Assembly (NCBI RefSeq): GCF_000514775.1
Contig: NZ_AZWO01000013.1
Coordinates: forward strand, 86,501 to 150,500
DNA length: 64,000 bases
Direction of reading: 5' to 3'
From: Salinispora pacifica CNR114
GTDB taxonomy: Bacteria; Actinomycetota; Actinomycetes; Mycobacteriales; Micromonosporaceae
Shown here: positions 60,213-64,000 of the stretch, one piece after another
Layout of the letters: every line of letters begins with the position of its first letter
Numbering within the stretch: position 1 is the stretch's first letter
Made by a program: the position numbers and the translations under genes
Notes under the pieces: model-generated
What the model saw: the letters and a program-made list of their open reading frames with translations, nothing else
The model's database searches: none
Told to the model about the DNA's origin: nothing

Positions 60213-61211
60213 TCAAATGGTCAACTGCCAGTTGGTCCAGCGATCCGCCACCCGGAACCCGAGTTGCTCGTTGATGCTGATCATATGGTCGTTGGCGGCG
60301 GCGTTGAAGGTGTTGATGACCCGCACCGCCGGTTCGTGGGACCGCAGGTACCGCAGGTTTTCGAGCTTGACGAGCAGGCCGAGGCGGTGCCCCCGGTGCT
60401 CCGGGTCCACGATGGTGATCTGCTGGAGCGCGTGCCAGTCGATGGTGGCCGCCACGTCGAGCATGGTCCAGCCGACGAGCCGGCCGGAAGCCCGGTGGCG
60501 TACTCCGGTGTGGTACCGACGCCGGCCGCGCGCGTCCAGCGCGACATCGGTGGCCCGGACCCGCTCGACGTCGTACCGCTCCGGCTCCCACACCAGGTCC
60601 CCCATCGGCGCGTCGGTGACGAGGCGCCCCTCGAGGTAGGCGACGTCGGCCCGATATTCCGCCGGGGTGTGGCCCCGCCAGAACACCAACTGGTAGTCGG
60701 TGGCCCGGTCCTGGGCGTCGGCCAGCATGCGGGCCAACGCCGCGGGGTCGAGTTGGTCGAGGTCCAACCGGCGGCGGACGTCAGCCAGCACGGAGTTCGC
60801 CCCGAGCGTACGAGCGAAGGCGGCACCGGCCGCCACCGTGTCCAGGGTCATCGCGGTCAGCCGCTTGCGCCGGTGTTCCCGGGCCAGCTCGACCGCGCGG
60901 TCGAACAACGCCCGCCCGACCCCCCGGCGCCGAACGGCCGGATGCACACTCAGGTCGACGAAGACGTTCTCGGTGTTGTCCAGCTGCGGCAACTCCAGGG
61001 TGAGCAGGCCGGCGGCCGCGCCATCGAGGTGGGCCAGCAGGTGCACCGGCGCGTCGCCGGGCATTGGATGCCGCACGGACCCGATGAACCGCTGCGGGCA
61101 GAAGAGCGGAAAGTCAGGCAGATCAACAGCGGATGCGGCCGCCTCGATCTGGACCGCCACGTCGATCGCTCGGTCGTCGGCGGGGCCGAAGGGTGTGATG
61201 GAGATGCCCAT
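60213..61211 (-). CDS. Two-domain GNAT N-acetyltransferase
   Basis: A 332-residue protein with two GNAT domains. The first has 'VFVDLSVHPAVRRRGVGRALFDRAVE' (about 95-120), and the second (about 190-332) has 'QQITIVDPEHRGHRLGLLVKLENL' and ends 'NEQLGFRVADRWTNWQL'. The C-terminal domain resembles those of actinobacterial MshD-like or aminoglycoside-type acetyltransferases, but the substrate is unknown. The ATG at 61211 is family-like, and the 60-codon upstream extension is not. It lies 24 bp upstream of the paaN palindrome. Confidence 0.82.
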   Translation of the reverse strand: MGISITPFGPADDRAIDVAVQIEAAASAVDLPDFPLFCPQRFIGSVRHPMPGDAPVHLLAHLDGAAAGLLTLELPQLDNTENVFVDLSVHPAVRRRGVGRALFDRAVELAREHRRKRLTAMTLDTVAAGAAFARTLGANSVLADVRRRLDLDQLDPAALARMLADAQDRATDYQLVFWRGHTPAEYRADVAYLEGRLVTDAPMGDLVWEPERYDVERVRATDVALDARGRRRYHTGVRHRASGRLVGWTMLDVAATIDWHALQQITIVDPEHRGHRLGLLVKLENLRYLRSHEPAVRVINTFNAAANDHMISINEQLGFRVADRWTNWQLTI

Positions 61212-61480
61212 ACCCGCAGCCTCCGCCACGAGGCGCTGGCCGGTCCAGTCATTTATCGACGGCCGGATCTTCGCAACCAGGCAGGAGGCCAGGGCAGCAG
61301 CAGAAAATTTGGGGTGGTCGGGAGGGACTCCCACACAACGCCGCTGGCGCTGGGTCGAAAGAACAAGTCTCCGGCGAGAGCCCTCCCGCACTAGCCATTT
61401 TCCGCTCTGAAAAACCGGACGTCAAGCCCGCACGGGCAGGTTTCACGCAGTCCGGGCCTCATCAAGCACTAAATGACGTA

Positions 61481-62767
61481 TCAACCCATCAGCCCGGCGT
61501 CCCGGGCCGCCCGCAGCGACGCCTTGATCCGGTGACTCGGGCCCGCCTGATCCGCCACCGCGTCCAGAGTCTTGAGCCCCTCACCGGTATTGAAGATCAC
61601 CGTCTCGGCGGTCGGATCGAGCCGGCCGGACTCGACGAGCTTTCGCAGCACCGCCACGGTCACCCCACCGGCGGTCTCGGCGAAGACCCCAGCGGTACGG
61701 GCGAGCAGCCGGATCCCGGCCCGGATCTCGTCATCGTCGGCCGCCGCCATCCAACCGCCGGTCCGACGGACGGACTCCAGGGCGTACGGGCCGGCGGCCG
61801 GGTCACCGATGTTCAGCGACTTGGCGATGCCGGTCGGCTTGACCGGGTTGATGGTGTCACTGTCGGCGTGCAGGGCAGCGGCGATCGGGCTGCAGCCCGC
61901 CGACTGCGCCCCGAACACCCGCCAGCCGCCGGCCGGCGCCTCGACCAGGCCGATCTCGACCAACTCGGCGAACGCCTTGTCGACCTTCGTCAGCAGCTCA
62001 CCGGAGGCCATCGGAATCACCACCTGCGCGGGGATTCGCCAGCCGAGCTGCTCGGCAACCTCGTAGCCGAGCGTCTTCGAGCCCTCGGCGTAGTAGGGCC
62101 GCACGTTGACGTTGACGAAGGCGGTGTCCTCGAACTCGTCGGTCTCCACCAGTTCGCCGCAGAGCCGGTTCACGTCGTCGTACGACCCGTCGATCGCGAC
62201 CAGGTCCCCGCCGTAGACGGCGGTGGTGAGCACCTTGCCCTGCTCCAGGTCGCTGGGGATGAACACCACCGACGGGGCGCCGACGCGGGCGGCGTGCGCG
62301 GCGACCGAGTTGGCCAGGTTCCCGGTGGAGGCGCAGGCGAACCGGGTGAAGCCCAACGACCGGGCGGCGGTCAGCGCCACCGACACCACCCGGTCCTTGA
62401 ACGAGTGGGTCGGGTTGGCGCTGTCGTCCTTGACCCAGAGCGGCGCGGTGAGGCCCACCTCGGCGGCCAGCCGCGGGGCCGCGACCAGCGGGGTGAAGCC
62501 CGGGTCGAGGGTGACCCGGGTGGCCGGGTCCTGACCGACCGGCAGTAGCGGCGCGTACCGCCAGATGTTGCGTGGGCCGGCCTCGATCTGCTCGCGGGTG
62601 ACGGCGGCCAGCACGGCGGGGTCGTGGTCGACCTCCAGCGGGCCGAAGCACTCGTAACAGGCGTGTTGGGCGATGAGCGGGTACCGGGCCGAACAGGCGC
62701 GACAGACCAGGGCGCGGGCCGGGCTGGTGGTGGGGTCGATCCCGGACGGGGCGAGGGTGGACGTCAT
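61481..62767 (-). CDS. thrC: Threonine synthase
   Basis: A 428-residue PLP enzyme. The N-terminal 'VCRACSARYPLIAQHACYEC' forms a Cys4 zinc-ribbon-like element; 'WVKDDSANPTHSFKDRVVSVAL' has the PLP-Lys (about residue 128), and 'ASTGNLANSVAAHAARVGAPSVVFIP' and 'ASGELLTKVDKAF' follow. It converts O-phosphohomoserine to threonine. It is preceded by a SAM-I riboswitch whose 3' strand runs into the ribosome site, so expression is linked to S-adenosylmethionine. Confidence 0.94.
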   Translation of the reverse strand: MTSTLAPSGIDPTTSPARALVCRACSARYPLIAQHACYECFGPLEVDHDPAVLAAVTREQIEAGPRNIWRYAPLLPVGQDPATRVTLDPGFTPLVAAPRLAAEVGLTAPLWVKDDSANPTHSFKDRVVSVALTAARSLGFTRFACASTGNLANSVAAHAARVGAPSVVFIPSDLEQGKVLTTAVYGGDLVAIDGSYDDVNRLCGELVETDEFEDTAFVNVNVRPYYAEGSKTLGYEVAEQLGWRIPAQVVIPMASGELLTKVDKAFAELVEIGLVEAPAGGWRVFGAQSAGCSPIAAALHADSDTINPVKPTGIAKSLNIGDPAAGPYALESVRRTGGWMAAADDDEIRAGIRLLARTAGVFAETAGGVTVAVLRKLVESGRLDPTAETVIFNTGEGLKTLDAVADQAGPSHRIKASLRAARDAGLMG

Positions 62768-62779
62768 CTCGAGATTCCT

Positions 62780-62910
62780 CTCATCTGCCCCCGCGACGCA
62801 CTCTGCGGCGGGGCCGGAATTGGCACCTGTCCCGCCAGTCACTCTGGGTGATCATGTGGGGTGGTTGCCGGGGCGTCTTCGGGCCGTGTCCCTCAGCCCC
62901 TCTGGATGAG
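62780..62910 (-). ncRNA. SAM-I (S-box) riboswitch upstream of thrC
   Basis: Minus-strand landmarks: P1 CTCATC (62910-62905) with GATGAG (62785-62780); then CAGAGGGGCTGAGGGA, GGCCCGAAGACGCCCCGG, CAACC and GGTGCCAATTCCGGCCC, which are the SAM-I core stretches. P1's 3' strand overlaps the GAGAGGA ribosome site of thrC (13-19 nt before the ATG), so ligand binding would hide that site. TACACT at 62935-62930 is a plausible -10 box. Confidence 0.88.
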
Positions 62911-62935
62911 GCATTCAGTTGTGCCGCCGAGTGTA

Positions 62936-63834
62936 AGCCGGCGATGACGGCCAATGACCACCCGTTCCCACCCTGTGGCGAAATGTGATTCACCCCGCAA
63001 CGGCACCGAGCCACCGCTCGACCCGGTCCACCGCCACGACGGCCACCCGTTACTCCTGGTGAGGGCCGGGGAGGTTTCCTTCCCGGGCGGTTGACGGGCC
63101 GGGGAGGTTTCCGGACGCTCGCGGGCGGCTGGCGGTGGCGCGCGGCGACCAGTCCGCTCCGCCCACTGTCGAGCTGCCCCACCTGTGTGCCCGTTGCGCC
63201 CGGTTGACGAGGTCAGCTCGCCGCCCCCTGTGCCCGAAGGTGGCGGCAGCGCTCATGGTGGCCCTGCAGCGCGCCGAGCACAGCGGTCGATCTCGACGGC
63301 GCGGGCCTGGGGACGGGACCACGCGGAATCAGGACAGCAGGGTTTCTGAATCCCGTCCACCACTATGGCTGATCAGGACGGCGCTGATCCACACCGGGAT
63401 TCTGCCCGCGAACGCTCCCGCCGTGCGGGCCAGCGGTCCGGGCGTGGCGACCCTGACCGCGGCGGCCTTGCTGACCGTCCATCCTGCTCGGCCTCCTCGC
63501 CGCGCTCGCGAGGCTCACCCGCTGGCCATCCCCGCAGGCAGCGGACCCCTACCCGAACTCGACCCCCGCTGGGACAATCACCGTCCCACTACTGTGCCTC
63601 TCCGCCGCCGCGCCATCGGCAGCGTTCGCCGCCCGCCAGCCTCGAAATCCCGGCCAATAGTCGATGGAACTACCAGCGGAGGAGCCAAGATGGGGAGAAC
63701 AAGCGCCGGTTCGTTAGTACTAGTACTCCAGCCGGGGTTGTTGACCTTGGCTGAGCTGCGGTTCGATGCGATGCGGGAACGAGGGCAGCCACCGTCGATC
63801 ATGGACGGTTGTGTGGACTGACCATGATGCAGCG
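62936..63834. other. About 900 bp without a convincing gene, leading into an IS element
   Basis: A 17-bp direct repeat, GGGCCGGGGAGGTTTCC, occurs at 63063-63079 and 63096-63112. A 228-codon plus-strand open frame (63135-63821) has a mixed, non-family composition and is probably fortuitous or a decayed gene. The palindrome AGTACTAGTACT is at 63716-63727. No tRNA seen. Confidence 0.5.
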
Positions 63835-63843
63835 GTGGCTGCC
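63784..63843 (+). repeat. Inverted repeat around the transposase start
   Basis: GGCAGCCACCG (63784-63794) pairs with CGGTGGCTGCC (63833-63843), and inside it ATCATGG (63798-63804) pairs with CCATGAT (63822-63828). The resulting hairpin contains the transposase start codon. Confidence 0.75.
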
Positions 63844-64000
63844 GGATACAGGGTAGACGCCCAGCGGTGGCGGGTGTTGTTCGACGACCTGATGTTGACG
63901 GTCGGGCAGCGTTTCCGCAGGCCGGAGCCTCGCCGTCGGGTGCGTGACTTCGTCCGGGGCTTGCTGGCGCCGTTACCGTCGAAGAACTGCTGGACGATCG
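63835..64000 (+). CDS. IS701-family transposase, N-terminal part (cut by window edge)
   Basis: The first 55 codons translate as a family-like start with 'DAQRWRVLFDDLMLTVGQRF', 'RRPEPRRRVRDFVRGLLAPL' and 'PSKNCWTI', the typical opening of IS701 DDE transposases. The GTG at 63835 is used; an in-frame GTG at 63811 is possible. Catalytic residues lie beyond the window, so intactness cannot be judged. Confidence 0.75.
   Translation, partial: MAAGYRVDAQRWRVLFDDLMLTVGQRFRRPEPRRRVRDFVRGLLAPLPSKNCWTI

Larger units (their letters stand above)
63720..64000 (+). mobile_element. IS701-type insertion sequence, left end (continues past window)
   Basis: CTAG at 63720-63723 inside AGTACTAGTACT fits the YTAR target reported for IS701 elements. 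About 110 bp later an IS701-type transposase begins and runs off the window. The exact left end is inferred, since the right end is outside the window. Confidence 0.5.

Noticed and set aside
61416..61436. GCCCG-N2-CGGGC hairpin after thrC
   Set aside because: The stem is only 5 bp, too weak to call a terminator.
63326..63349. Segment resembling the T-arm and 3' end of a tRNA
   Set aside because: The loop is 9 nt rather than 7, and no acceptor, D or anticodon arm can be drawn upstream.
63135..63821. 228-codon plus-strand open frame before the IS element
   Set aside because: No family-like motif, irregular composition and no ribosome site; at most a decayed remnant.

Overview
The window is high-GC actinobacterial DNA. 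It encodes mycothiol synthase (MshD), GlnR, an HbhA-like protein, a DivIVA-domain protein and many leaderless genes. Protein content and style point to Micromonosporaceae, with Salinispora the best guess; the genus is an inference, not something proven here.

Layout. 0-9.5 kb holds an EI24 membrane protein (cut by the window edge), a CBM2-bearing anchored protein, an alpha/beta hydrolase with DUF2516, an HbhA-like protein beside an XRE regulator with an operator-like inverted repeat, an asparaginase, a BKACE enzyme, then fur-ygfZ, pabC and a nitrobindin/FABP-like gene preceded by a 33-residue membrane micro-ORF. 9.5-22.4 kb is accessory in character: DsrE, an MBL hydrolase, orphan regulators, a 1451-residue secreted subtilase with Kelch repeats, a pentapeptide-repeat protein paired with a small membrane protein, a 750-bp gene-free stretch, a secreted beta-helix protein, and a GntR / DivIVA / unknown cassette. 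22.4-37 kb returns to a conserved order: DUF1416-sulfurtransferase behind a cysteine-rich leader peptide, DUF2993, glnR, a polysaccharide deacetylase, mshD, an orphan regulator, pstSCAB with a PHO box, phoU, a NUDIX gene, and pit-DUF47 with a second PHO-box-like array. From memory this follows the Mycobacterium tuberculosis Rv0811c-Rv0821c order, so the 9.5-22.4 kb block looks like an insertion into an old core neighbourhood.

37-64 kb contains DUF402, a DinG/XPD-type helicase, an AI-2E transporter, a GroES-like protein, PrsW, a SAM-IV riboswitch ahead of a cysteine-desulfurase-like enzyme, FUSC, an FAD oxidase, glpD, a membrane-embedded subtilase, GNAT enzymes, a groEL without groES behind two CIRCE elements, a cold-shock protein, a DUF574 methyltransferase, paaN behind a 28-bp palindrome, thrC behind a SAM-I riboswitch, and the start of an IS701-type transposase.

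Regulatory themes. Sulfur and SAM supply is sensed three ways (cysteine leader peptide, SAM-IV, SAM-I). Phosphate uptake has two sites of the PhoP type. About twenty genes show a TANNNT box 6-8 nt before the start codon, the signature of leaderless mRNAs. No tRNA, rRNA or CRISPR array was recognised.
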